From Candidatus Omnitrophota bacterium (GTDB lineage Bacteria; Omnitrophota; Gorgyraeia; Aquiviventales; Aquiviventaceae), in NCBI GenBank assembly GCA_016180605.1, contig JACPAW010000132.1, positions 1-11,246 of the forward strand: 11,246 bases of DNA, written 5' to 3'. The position numbers and the translations under genes are program-made. Positions 1-6,759 of the stretch are shown here, one piece after another. Every line of letters begins with the position of its first letter. Positions within the stretch are counted from its first letter, which is position 1. The notes under the pieces were generated by a model. The model was given only the letters and a program-made list of their open reading frames with translations. It searched no databases and was not told the origin of the DNA.

Positions 1-1124
1 GGCCAACCCCAAAGCCTAAGCCCATTGAGCTGGGCGACCGCATGCGCCCGCCCGATCGTCGCCATAGTACCCAAGTCGGGATAGCGGAATGCGGTGGTCG
101 GCTGCCCCTGCAAGCGACGCATCACTTGCCGGGCGGCATGGACACCTTGACGCATCGCCACAGGGGCCAGACCTGGCAACGGCTGGCCGTTCTGTCTGAA
201 GTGCGTGAGATCCCCAACGACGAAGATTTCTGGATGACCCAGCACCGTTAAATCCGGTTGCACTATCACCCGACCCGCTTTATCCAACTCGCAGCCGGTT
301 GCCCGCGCAAGAAGGCCACCCAGCGGTGATGCTTGGACTCCAGCAGCCCAGAGCACGGTACGTGCCGGAATTTTAAGCCTGTGCTCGTCTTTCTCAACGA
401 TCACATGATCGTTCTGAATGTCGCCTACCACCGCCCGACTGAGAACCTGGATCCCCAACCGCGCCAATGTGGAGGCGGCACGAGCCGAAAGCCGTGGGTC
501 GTATGGCGGCAACACGCGATCCGTCGCTTCGATCAGGATAATCTGGGCATTCGCAGAGTTGATGGCCCGGAAATTGTGGCGCAGTGTATCGCGCGCAATC
601 TCCGCCAGGGCTCCGGCTAGCTCAAGGCCCGTAGGACCAGCACCTACGATCACGAATGTCAACCAGGCGGCGCGCTGTTGCAGATTAAGCTCCTGCTCGG
701 CCCTCTCGAAAGCCAGGAAAATCCGCCGCCGGATCTCCGTGGCATCCTCAAGAGTCTTAAGGCCGGGCGCACGCTGCGCCCACTCGGAATGACCAAAGTA
801 ATTATGCGTGGCACCGGCAGCAACGATCAACCAATCGTATAAAACCTGAGCTTTTTCCTGCAGATGAATAACACGATTGGTTGCGTCAATATCCACGACA
901 TTGCCAAGCCAGGTTTGGACATTTCGTTGGCGTTTCAGGATTTCCCGCAGGGGTGCGGCAATATTCGCAGGCGACAATCCGCCGGTAGCCACCTGATACA
1001 GTAGGGGTTGGAAAAGATGAAAATTGCGCCGATCAATCAACGTCAACTGGACGTTTGCACGCCGCAGCGCCTTGGCTGCGCTCAACCCGGCAAACCCACC
1101 GCCAATGATGACTACACGATCCAT
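1..1124 (-). CDS. ndh: Type II NADH dehydrogenase (NDH-2-like), C-terminus cut by window edge
   Basis: I read 374 codons with no stop before the left edge, so the C-terminus is missing. The protein starts with a dinucleotide-binding loop (IIGGGFAGLSAAKAL, residues 6-20) and the NDH-2 signature FQPLLYQVATGGLSP (38-52). A second nucleotide loop, VIVGAGPTGLELAG (158-171), should bind NADH. The FAD-contacting VGD is at 303-305, and APVAMRQG (320-327) sits where NDH-2 enzymes contact quinone. Known members are single-polypeptide, non-proton-pumping NADH:quinone oxidoreductases attached to the inner face of the cytoplasmic membrane. Family length is about 400-440 residues, so roughly 50 are lost, including the membrane-binding tail. 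The ATG at 1122-1124 follows AAGAGGGG at 1130-1137, in the 15-base gap after the membrane-protein gene, so it is probably the last or a late gene of the redox operon. The family is secure; the exact quinone and NADH/NADPH preference are not. Confidence 0.93.
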   Translation of the reverse strand, partial: MDRVVIIGGGFAGLSAAKALRRANVQLTLIDRRNFHLFQPLLYQVATGGLSPANIAAPLREILKRQRNVQTWLGNVVDIDATNRVIHLQEKAQVLYDWLIVAAGATHNYFGHSEWAQRAPGLKTLEDATEIRRRIFLAFERAEQELNLQQRAAWLTFVIVGAGPTGLELAGALAEIARDTLRHNFRAINSANAQIILIEATDRVLPPYDPRLSARAASTLARLGIQVLSRAVVGDIQNDHVIVEKDEHRLKIPARTVLWAAGVQASPLGGLLARATGCELDKAGRVIVQPDLTVLGHPEIFVVGDLTHFRQNGQPLPGLAPVAMRQGVHAARQVMRRLQGQPTTAFRYPDLGTMATIGRAHAVAQLNGLRLWGW

Positions 1125-1129
1125 GTGCA

Positions 1130-1137
1130 CCCCTCTT
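1130..1137 (-). promoter_or_regulatory. Ribosome binding site of the NDH-2 gene
   Basis: AAGAGGGG on the minus strand lies 5 bases before the ATG, within the 15-base gap after the upstream stop codon. It fixes the start of the NDH-2 gene, directly before the GGGFAG loop. Confidence 0.7.
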
Positions 1138-1139
1138 CA

Positions 1140-1928
1140 TTAGAACCTGTACCCATGTTCCAAGAGAAGGTAAGCCAATGCATAACCCGCGGCGATCGCC
1201 ATTGCAAAGCGAGCTCCGGCAACGATCGCTGAGGCCATTGGCCGCCGATCATCGGCTAATGCACGCGCAGCAATCGGCAGAAGTACCAGGAACATCAAAA
1301 ACTCGCCCAAGGGAATGTACAGCGCACAGAATTCTCCGATCATCGCACTCGCAGGCTCATACTTCCACCACCCGGCGCGATAAGCCAAGAATTCATAGAT
1401 TCCCACAGTCACTCCTGCCGAGAAACCGCATACCAGTGAGGCAGTCACAGCGGCAACCCAGCGAACACGCGCCCGGATCCACCCGAAGATTCTCAAGGCA
1501 GGGTACCCTAACTCAACGATCACGCAAGCCCATGCCAGAGGCATCCACACAGGCGAGCCAAGAAGCACTACATCGTTGCCGGTTAAGTAAACTAGCCGTC
1601 CGCTTGAAACGCCATGGATGAGCCACCAGTCCACGAGAAGCTCGAAGCTGCCAGCCACCATTCCAAACCCCAGCAGCCGTGAAAGGGTATCGCCTCCTCG
1701 AAGCCGCTGCGCATCGCCTGCCCACAAATAGAGACTGCCTCGGATCAAAAGCCCCGCGTATGCCCAAAACTTTCCCATCGTGGATGCAGGATACGGAAAA
1801 TAGATGGCAGCAATAACGGTGAAGGACAAACCAATGGATAGGCCAATCAGCCACGTTCGGTCTGAAGCACGGCTTAGCTCGCTGAGTCGAGCGAGGAAGG
1901 TGGGATGCTCCAACGCGGTCGCCGTCAT
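1140..1928 (-). CDS. Seven-helix integral membrane protein, function unknown
   Basis: 262 residues, very hydrophobic after a 24-residue soluble N-terminus. I see about seven membrane segments, near 25-45, 53-71, 85-105, 128-148, 157-183, 198-223 and 232-256. Polar residues sit inside or beside helices: E96, D100, W101, W102 and H105; N118 and D119; E179; GWWKYEP at 186-192; E199 and E209. This pattern of helix-borne acidic residues plus a W-W-x-Y patch suggests an enzyme or carrier for a hydrophobic molecule rather than a simple anchor. It loosely recalls membrane carotenoid-pathway cyclases and hydratases, but I cannot make that assignment from sequence alone. Its ATG overlaps the stop of the FMN reductase gene in an ATGA (1925-1928), and NDH-2 follows 15 bases later, so it is translationally coupled to flavin enzymes. 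A role near the quinone pool is inference from context only. Confidence 0.85.
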   Translation of the reverse strand: MTATALEHPTFLARLSELSRASDRTWLIGLSIGLSFTVIAAIYFPYPASTMGKFWAYAGLLIRGSLYLWAGDAQRLRGGDTLSRLLGFGMVAGSFELLVDWWLIHGVSSGRLVYLTGNDVVLLGSPVWMPLAWACVIVELGYPALRIFGWIRARVRWVAAVTASLVCGFSAGVTVGIYEFLAYRAGWWKYEPASAMIGEFCALYIPLGEFLMFLVLLPIAARALADDRRPMASAIVAGARFAMAIAAGYALAYLLLEHGYRF

Positions 1929-2515
1929 TCTTCTGTGCCTTTGAGCTTGATGAGGATATCCACCAGATCGCGGCCTAGCTTTTCAATAGAGACTTGTTGT
2001 TTGGAATCTTTCAGGGCACCATCCGGCTGGAACGCCTCGTGCGCCCGAGGGACTGCTACTTGATCCGGAAGTACCAGAACATGGATGTTACTAAGAATCG
2101 AGCGTACCTGAACAAGGCTGCGCAGACCACCCAATCCTCCCGGCGAAGCACTCATGAGCGAGGCGACTTTCCCGACGAAACAGGCCAGCGGGGCCTCGTC
2201 CTGAGCGGAGCGGGATGCCCAATCAATGGCGTTCTTTAACACACCCGTAATGCCGCTGTTGTACTCAGGAGCTGAAATGAGCAGCCCCCCATGCGCTAGC
2301 AGGAGTTCCTTGAATTTGCGAGCATTGGGAGGGATGCCTTCTTTAGCCTCCAAGTCTCCATCGTAGAGAGGCATGGGCAGATCGCGCAGATCCAGGTCAG
2401 TCACTTCCGCTCCAGCGGCTCGTGCCGAAGCCGCAGCAATTTTGACGAGTTTCTTATTGAACGAACCGACGCGAGTGCTCCCCGCAAACGCCAGAATCTT
2501 CGGAAGGTAGGCCAT
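1925..2515 (-). CDS. NADPH-dependent FMN reductase family flavoprotein (quinone/azo/chromate reductase type)
   Basis: 196 residues, full length for the family (about 180-200). It has a flavodoxin-like fold with the FMN phosphate loop AGSTRVGSFNKKL (11-23), the acidic strand DLDLRDLPMPLYDGD (40-54), the family signature PEYNSGITGVLKNAIDW (83-99) and the glycine-rich stretch SPGGLGGLRS (124-133). Known relatives transfer electrons from NAD(P)H through bound FMN to quinones, azo dyes, chromate or free flavin in the cytoplasm; substrates cannot be told apart from the sequence. The ATG at 2513-2515 lies 5 bases after the pirin stop, and an AAAGGGA stretch in the end of the pirin gene is a plausible ribosome site. 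The TGA stop overlaps the ATG of the downstream membrane-protein gene by 4 bases. Pairing with pirin and NDH-2 suggests quinone or electrophile detoxification. Confidence 0.92.
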   Translation of the reverse strand: MAYLPKILAFAGSTRVGSFNKKLVKIAAASARAAGAEVTDLDLRDLPMPLYDGDLEAKEGIPPNARKFKELLLAHGGLLISAPEYNSGITGVLKNAIDWASRSAQDEAPLACFVGKVASLMSASPGGLGGLRSLVQVRSILSNIHVLVLPDQVAVPRAHEAFQPDGALKDSKQQVSIEKLGRDLVDILIKLKGTEE

Positions 2516-2520
2516 GAGGC

Positions 2521-3429
2521 CTATCCCTTTGTCTGTTTAATGAACGTTCCGGATTGGAATTGCTCAAATGCGGTTTTCAACTCTTCCTGCGTGTTCATGA
2601 CAATCGGGCCGTACCAGGCAACGGGTTCTTTGAGCGGTTTGCCAGAAACAAGTAGAAATCGAACGGATGCCTTGTCAGTCGTTACCAGCACGGTATCCCC
2701 TGCTGGCTCATAAAGGGCGACCGTTCCTTCTTTGCAGACGCACGATGGCTTCATATCGAAGTAGTTTTCGCCCACGATTTCTCGGCCAAAGGGATTGCGT
2801 CCTGGATCAAAGTAGCCCTCTCCCTCAACGACGTAGGCAAACACCGCGTACCCGGTCTTCACCGGGTGCGCAAACGACTTGCCTGCCGGCAGCGACACAT
2901 CCAGATATTCAGGGTCGGTGACGATCTCTCGAACCGGCCCTTGCACATCGCCAATTTTGCCGCAAATGATTCTTACCGTAGCTCCATCGGCCGTCTTGAC
3001 TACAGGGATCTGCTTCTGTATCACCTCGCGGTAGCGGGGATCCATCATCTTCTGCCCCTTAGGCAGATTCGCCCAAAGCTGGAAACCCCACATCCGACCC
3101 TTAGCACTTCCCTGCGGCATTTCCTGGTGGATAATGCCGCTGCCTGCCGTCATCCACTGCACATCGCCGGAGCGGATAATCCCCTTATTTCCCAAGCTGT
3201 CTTGGTGCTCCACGTCCCCGTCTAAAACGTAGGTGATCGTTTCGATGCCACGGTGCGGATGCCAAGGGAAGCCGCGAACATAGTCATCCCGGTTGTCGGA
3301 ATGGAAGCAGTCCAACAGCAGAAACGGATCCAATTGCGGCACCTCACGAAAACCGAAGACGCGCTTTAGGCGTACGCCTGCTCCTTCAATCGTGGGGATG
3401 TGCTTCCATACCTTTTTGATTTGGCGCAT
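2521..3429 (-). CDS. Pirin family protein (bicupin)
   Basis: 302 residues from the ATG at 3427-3429, the usual pirin length. The N-terminal cupin contains FPWHPHRGIETITYVLDG (54-71) and GSGIIHQEMP (96-105). H57, H59, H101 and E103 match the metal-binding His-His-His-Glu set of pirins, so the iron site looks intact. A C-terminal cupin covers roughly 165-285. Some bacterial pirins, such as E. coli YhhW, show quercetin 2,3-dioxygenase activity, and others act as redox-linked regulators; the physiological substrate here is unknown. The frame stays open upstream to 3723, but that would overlap the mannanase by 245 bases with non-pirin sequence. The chosen ATG has AAGGAA at 3437-3442 with a 7-base spacer and starts with the typical pirin opening (RQIKKVWK...EGAGVRLKRVFG). 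The gene is 49 bases after the mannanase and 5 bases before the FMN reductase. Confidence 0.94.
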   Translation of the reverse strand: MRQIKKVWKHIPTIEGAGVRLKRVFGFREVPQLDPFLLLDCFHSDNRDDYVRGFPWHPHRGIETITYVLDGDVEHQDSLGNKGIIRSGDVQWMTAGSGIIHQEMPQGSAKGRMWGFQLWANLPKGQKMMDPRYREVIQKQIPVVKTADGATVRIICGKIGDVQGPVREIVTDPEYLDVSLPAGKSFAHPVKTGYAVFAYVVEGEGYFDPGRNPFGREIVGENYFDMKPSCVCKEGTVALYEPAGDTVLVTTDKASVRFLLVSGKPLKEPVAWYGPIVMNTQEELKTAFEQFQSGTFIKQTKG

Positions 3430-3436
3430 CCGTTGC

Positions 3437-3442
3437 TTCCTT
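3437..3442 (-). promoter_or_regulatory. Ribosome binding site that decides the pirin start
   Basis: AAGGAA on the minus strand lies 7 bases before the ATG at 3427-3429. It sits in the gap after the mannanase stop and supports the short 302-residue reading over the 400-residue open frame. Confidence 0.65.
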
Positions 3443-3478
3443 GTCCTCGTACGTCCTCGTGGTCTTGCCACGGCTGCA

Positions 3479-6004
3479 TCAGAAATTGATTTGATCGCTC
3501 GTCTCCATATTATAAGAGGGGTCATGGGTATAACCACTCTTGGTGAGTTTTTCGACCGTAAGACGAAAATAACCTGCGGCTGCCCTTGTCTCGTTGGATC
3601 GAATGATGCCGGTAACCCCTGTCGATCCGGTGGTACCAATGTCCGTATCGCTTGCCGCACCGCTCCAACGGGTGAATACCTTAACGTTCCCAATGGGTTG
3701 ACCGCGACCATCCACCACGGCAACCTGTGCCAGTCCCCGCTTCCAACCCCCGCCTCGCTGTTTGAGAGTCACGGTAATGGATTGAACGTAAAGCACGTTG
3801 GCTGGGATGTTGCGGACATCCACATCCACTGAAGAAGAAACCGTCTGGTTAGCACTGTCGGTTGCTTCAACAGTAATACTGTGCAAGCCATTGGCAACAG
3901 CCGTTGAGTCCCAGGATGCCTGCCAAGTGCCGTTGATCAAGCTCATGAGCTGAATCGGTCCACCATCGATGCGGTAGCTAACCCCCATCACCTGTAAATC
4001 ATCCGTCGCATTTGCCTGAATCAAGACGGCACCGGAAACTTGGATCCCTGACGCAGGACTTTGAATGGAAACCGTTGGGAGCTGATCGGACGCATTCTGC
4101 ACGGTGACAGGCTGCGATGCCGCACCCGTCAAACCCGTCGTATCGGTCGCTTCCACCGCTAAAATATGCGAACCATCCGGAGTAGCCGTTGTGTCCCAAG
4201 TCGCTTCCCATATCTCTGCCCCCACATGGACCATGGACTGTGCCGGACCTCCATCCACTCTGTAGATCACAGCGGTGACACCCTGATCATCGCTGACCTG
4301 GGCGCTAACGGTCACCAAGCCGCTTAGGGTCGCCCCGGAAGATGGCATTTGAATGGCTACTGTGGGCAGTGCACCCGGTGGGGTGGCACTTTTGTCCGCC
4401 ATCCGTGCGGAGTATTCCTGAATTCTCAACAACATGGGCTGATCCTCTGGCACATACACGCCGTAACCATCGTAATCCGGCGTCCAGGTGGTATCGGTTT
4501 CATGAGCATGCAAGATCCAAGCCATCGCACCATCCGCATCATTAACGTCCAATCGGCCATACCAATCGTTGTAGATGCGTTCGCGATCCGCAAGCATCCG
4601 TCCTGGCTGTGTCGAGATTGCAGTAACCCCATCGACTCCAATTCCACTTGTATATTGGCTTGCTCCGTTGAACACCTTGACACCCACCGAACGGATTGAA
4701 GTGGACTGAAATGCCCAAGAAATGGGAAACGTCAGCGCTGTCCATTGGCCCGGAACAAGCACCGTTGCCATTCCTTCCCGCCAGACCCAGTTAGGGCCTG
4801 ATTTGGTGTAAAGCACCGCTTGCAGATCCGTGGGTGCATCCGCAGGGATATACACCGCCATACGCAGCAGATCCAAGTTGCTTAAATCCAGCCCAGGATC
4901 TGAAAATTGGCGCTCTCCAGCAGCGGAACCTCCACTGGGAATCGCTCCCGTATACCACAAAGCCCCATTACCATCTTCCGAGGGATCCACGACTCGTTGC
5001 GGCGAGGTTAAGTCAAAACCCCAGTCCACACGCCAGGTTTCCGTTCCTACAGAAAACCCGCCAAATAGCTGTCGTGGAACTTTCCAGCCAAACTCTCCTA
5101 AAAGAACCGGTTTGCCGATCACACTGTGAGCATCGCTGATGTGCTCATCGATCCAAGCCATCGCCCCAGGCTCATCTAGCAGGTACGGCTCAGGATAAAG
5201 ATGGAATGAAGCGACATCAATTTCCGCAACCGCACTGTTTCGCAGAAAATCCACTCCCTCCGTACCATTATGACGCCAATCCGGCCCTTTGGATGTGTAC
5301 CAGCCCTCTTCCCCCGTAGCCACCAGGTGATTGGGGTCTAAAGATTTAACGTAAGCAGCCATTTCCTGGATCCAAGCCAGCAGGGTGTTGCCGCTCGGAT
5401 CACTTGGGCAGCGCGGCTCATTGGCAAGCTCCCAGGCCAAGATCGCAGGGTCATCCTTGTAAGGCACACCCGTGATCGTATTGACGCGGCTAAGCACCTG
5501 TTGGACATAATTTTTATAAAGCTGCTTGGCGCAAGAGTCGGTATAGAACGCATCGTGTCCAGAGGTGACACCACACCAAGAAAGGTACTGGTTCATGCCC
5601 CCAAAATCATCCCAGTTATTCACCAAAGATAAAACCACGCGCAGCTCATAAAGATTGGCCTGTGCCAACACGAAGTCGAGCTTACGAAAGGTTGCCTCAT
5701 CGTAGACTCCCGGCTGCGGCTGAAAGCAGTATCCGTCGGCTGAGGTTCCGTTGCAGAACGCCCATGTCCGGATGTAGGTATTGCCCCCAAACCAGACGGC
5801 ATTGCGAAGCACTTCGTCGACCACCTGCTCTGGCTTGTAGAAGAGATGGTACTGGTTGAATCCGTTGAAATACAGGGGGCTGCCATTGACCGTAAGGAAC
5901 CGACCTGAGCGACGGACAATCCCACTCGTGGCACCTGCAGTCGCACTTCCGCCAAATAGGCTGACTCCTATGAGAACGCTAAGAAACCACAGGCGCTTAT
6001 GCAT
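3479..6004 (-). CDS. Secreted modular GH5 endo-beta-1,4-mannanase with inserted beta-sandwich and Ig-like domains
   Basis: 841 residues. Residues 1-24 form a Sec signal peptide, probably cut near SATA-GA. The catalytic (beta/alpha)8 module resembles the GH5_7 mannanases: it starts near 28 (VNGSPLYFNGFNQY), carries acid/base E196 in AWELANEPR and nucleophile E304 in LLGEFGW. These enzymes cleave internal beta-1,4 links in mannan or galactomannan outside the cytoplasm. After E304 the barrel is interrupted by about 150 residues (317-467) of beta-sandwich type (WRVDWGF, LDLSNLDLLRMAVYIP, PGQWTALTFPI). It resumes at 468-536 with DGAMAWIL, DYDGYGVY and a closing helix. Two related Ig-like domains follow (547-635 and 643-730), then another Ig-like domain (about 737-841) with no sorting signal at the end. 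The ATG follows AGAGGAG at 6014-6020. The gene lies between an aquaporin and pirin; its polysaccharide role is unrelated to the redox genes downstream. Other GH5 subfamilies remain possible. Confidence 0.93.
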   Translation of the reverse strand: MHKRLWFLSVLIGVSLFGGSATAGATSGIVRRSGRFLTVNGSPLYFNGFNQYHLFYKPEQVVDEVLRNAVWFGGNTYIRTWAFCNGTSADGYCFQPQPGVYDEATFRKLDFVLAQANLYELRVVLSLVNNWDDFGGMNQYLSWCGVTSGHDAFYTDSCAKQLYKNYVQQVLSRVNTITGVPYKDDPAILAWELANEPRCPSDPSGNTLLAWIQEMAAYVKSLDPNHLVATGEEGWYTSKGPDWRHNGTEGVDFLRNSAVAEIDVASFHLYPEPYLLDEPGAMAWIDEHISDAHSVIGKPVLLGEFGWKVPRQLFGGFSVGTETWRVDWGFDLTSPQRVVDPSEDGNGALWYTGAIPSGGSAAGERQFSDPGLDLSNLDLLRMAVYIPADAPTDLQAVLYTKSGPNWVWREGMATVLVPGQWTALTFPISWAFQSTSIRSVGVKVFNGASQYTSGIGVDGVTAISTQPGRMLADRERIYNDWYGRLDVNDADGAMAWILHAHETDTTWTPDYDGYGVYVPEDQPMLLRIQEYSARMADKSATPPGALPTVAIQMPSSGATLSGLVTVSAQVSDDQGVTAVIYRVDGGPAQSMVHVGAEIWEATWDTTATPDGSHILAVEATDTTGLTGAASQPVTVQNASDQLPTVSIQSPASGIQVSGAVLIQANATDDLQVMGVSYRIDGGPIQLMSLINGTWQASWDSTAVANGLHSITVEATDSANQTVSSSVDVDVRNIPANVLYVQSITVTLKQRGGGWKRGLAQVAVVDGRGQPIGNVKVFTRWSGAASDTDIGTTGSTGVTGIIRSNETRAAAGYFRLTVEKLTKSGYTHDPSYNMETSDQINF
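3482..3796 (-). other. C-terminal Ig-like domain of the mannanase (residues about 737-841)
   Basis: This segment begins VLYVQSITVTLKQRGGGWKR and continues with DGRGQPIGNVKVFTRWSG, TGSTGVTGIIRSNE and GYFRLTVEKLTKSGYTHDP. The alternating strands and the 'V-x-G-x-P-I-x-N-V-x-V' turn resemble bacterial Ig-like (Big-type) modules at the ends of secreted enzymes. It differs from the two Ig repeats before it. A role in spacing, stability or attachment is inference. Confidence 0.55.
3815..4366 (-). repeat. Tandem pair of Ig-like domains in the mannanase
   Basis: Two copies of about 88 residues are visible in the translation (residues 547-635 and 643-730). Both begin LPTV-x-IQ-x-P-x-SG and share V(S/I)YR(V/I)DGGP-x-Q, W(E/Q)A(T/S)WD(T/S)TA and VEATD. 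They look like bacterial Ig-like modules that usually act as spacers in extracellular enzymes. The copies have diverged clearly at the protein level, so this is an old duplication. Confidence 0.8.
4604..5056 (-). other. Beta-sandwich (CBM-like) domain inserted in the GH5 barrel
   Basis: Residues about 317-467 separate the strand carrying nucleophile E304 from the last strand of the barrel (DGAMAWIL, 491-498). The segment has the run of strands and aromatic residues seen in carbohydrate-binding jelly-roll domains (W324, W328, W350, Y351, W406, W408, W421, W430). It also carries a short acidic, Gly-rich stretch, DPSEDGNG (340-347), of the kind that can bind calcium. A carbohydrate-binding role is likely but inferred; the family is not identified. 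Confidence 0.6.
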
Positions 6005-6013
6005 GACCTGATT

Positions 6014-6020
6014 CTCCTCT
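6014..6020 (-). promoter_or_regulatory. Ribosome binding site of the mannanase gene
   Basis: AGAGGAG on the minus strand lies 9 bases before the ATG at 6002-6004, within a TAAGAGGAG string. A nearly identical string precedes the aquaporin gene. It supports the start directly before the signal peptide. Confidence 0.7.
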
Positions 6021-6048
6021 TAGGAATAACACCGCCATCATCGACCCA

Positions 6049-6078
6049 ATCGTAAGACGTATTTTCTCCTCCGTTCAA
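6049..6078 (-). promoter_or_regulatory. Possible sigma70-type promoter for the mannanase
   Basis: On the minus strand TTGAAC (6073-6078) is followed after 18 bases by TACGAT (6049-6054), each matching four of the six consensus bases. It lies in the 77-base gap between aquaporin and mannanase, about 45 bases before the ATG. That would allow the mannanase to be expressed separately from the genes upstream. The match is weak and could be chance. Confidence 0.25.
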
Positions 6079-6081
6079 ATA

Positions 6082-6717
6082 TTATACACCGCTAAGACGA
6101 TCTTCCGGGTTAAGTGTTACAAAGAGAAATGCCGCGACAGCCCCTCCTATGAAATGAGCCACCAGATAAATCCAAAGGTTCGACCAGGAAAAAAGCCCAA
6201 GCATGGAGGCACCCACGGCCACAGCTGGATTGAAAGCACCGCCGGAGATAGGACCTATAATGGTTGCCCCCACCATGACCGTCATTCCAATGGCAAGACC
6301 GTAGAAGGAGTTGCCGGCAGTACCCTTTGCCGTTGCGACATTAAGCACCACGTAAGCCAAAGCGCATGTCCACAACGCTTCCGCGACCAAAGTCGGCAGC
6401 AACAGAGGAACATGGGCAGCTACGGCTGAAGGCCCCGTTAAGACAGGAGTCAACCATGCGGCACAAGCAGCTCCTAGTACTTGGGCAGCCATGTACGGTC
6501 CCACATCAGAGATGGGGCAGCGACCGCGCAGAAAAACAGCCAAGGTCACCGCAGGGTTGTAGTGCCCACCGGATATGTGTCCTCCTGCAAATATCATCAC
6601 CATGAGGATGGAGCCAATCGCCAGTGGGGTCAGCACCCCTGCCCCACCCACAACCGCACAGCCGATGGTTAACATGAGAAAGAACGTTCCAATGAATTCC
6701 GCTAGATATTTGTGCAT
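6082..6717 (-). CDS. Aquaporin-family (MIP) channel lacking the selectivity-filter arginine
   Basis: 211 residues, compact like AqpZ-type channels (about 220-230). Six membrane helices and two half-helices fit the MIP fold: AEFIGTFF at 6-13 opens helix 1, the first NPA is at 54-56 (SGGHYNPAVT) and the second at 163-165 (SGGAFNPAVA). MIP proteins passively conduct water, and some pass glycerol, ammonia or other small neutral solutes across the cytoplasmic membrane. In classical aquaporins and GlpF the second NPA is followed at once by the ar/R arginine; here that residue is V166, so the pore is probably wider or less selective. The transported solute cannot be predicted. The ATG follows AGAGGAG (6721-6727) closely. 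The gene starts 42 bases after YyaL and ends 77 bases before the mannanase. Confidence 0.93.
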   Translation of the reverse strand: MHKYLAEFIGTFFLMLTIGCAVVGGAGVLTPLAIGSILMVMIFAGGHISGGHYNPAVTLAVFLRGRCPISDVGPYMAAQVLGAACAAWLTPVLTGPSAVAAHVPLLLPTLVAEALWTCALAYVVLNVATAKGTAGNSFYGLAIGMTVMVGATIIGPISGGAFNPAVAVGASMLGLFSWSNLWIYLVAHFIGGAVAAFLFVTLNPEDRLSGV

Positions 6718-6720
6718 GGT

Positions 6721-6727
6721 CTCCTCT
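6721..6727 (-). promoter_or_regulatory. Ribosome binding site of the aquaporin gene
   Basis: AGAGGAG on the minus strand lies 3 bases before the ATG at 6715-6717, a short but workable spacing. It lies in the 42-base gap after the YyaL stop codon and confirms the start MHKYLAEFIG. Confidence 0.65.
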
Positions 6728-6759
6728 TAAGGCTTCCAGCTACACGCATCCATTCCGAA

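Noticed and set aside
333..792. Plus-strand open frames of 95 and 124 codons
   Set aside because: They lie wholly opposite the well-supported NDH-2 gene, have no recognisable domain and are rich in Arg and Ala as expected for antisense shadows.
1178..1621. Plus-strand open frame of 147 codons
   Set aside because: It is antisense to the membrane-protein gene, whose hydrophobic segments and tight operon spacing are convincing; the antisense product is low-complexity with no domain.
3430..3723. N-terminal extension of the pirin frame to 400 residues
   Set aside because: It overlaps the mannanase 3' end by 245 bases, encodes low-complexity Arg-rich sequence unlike pirins, and a good ribosome site precedes the internal ATG at 3429.
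3293..3832. Plus-strand open frame of 179 codons spanning pirin and mannanase ends
   Set aside because: It crosses two convincing minus-strand genes, has no ribosome site I can see and shows no recognisable motif.
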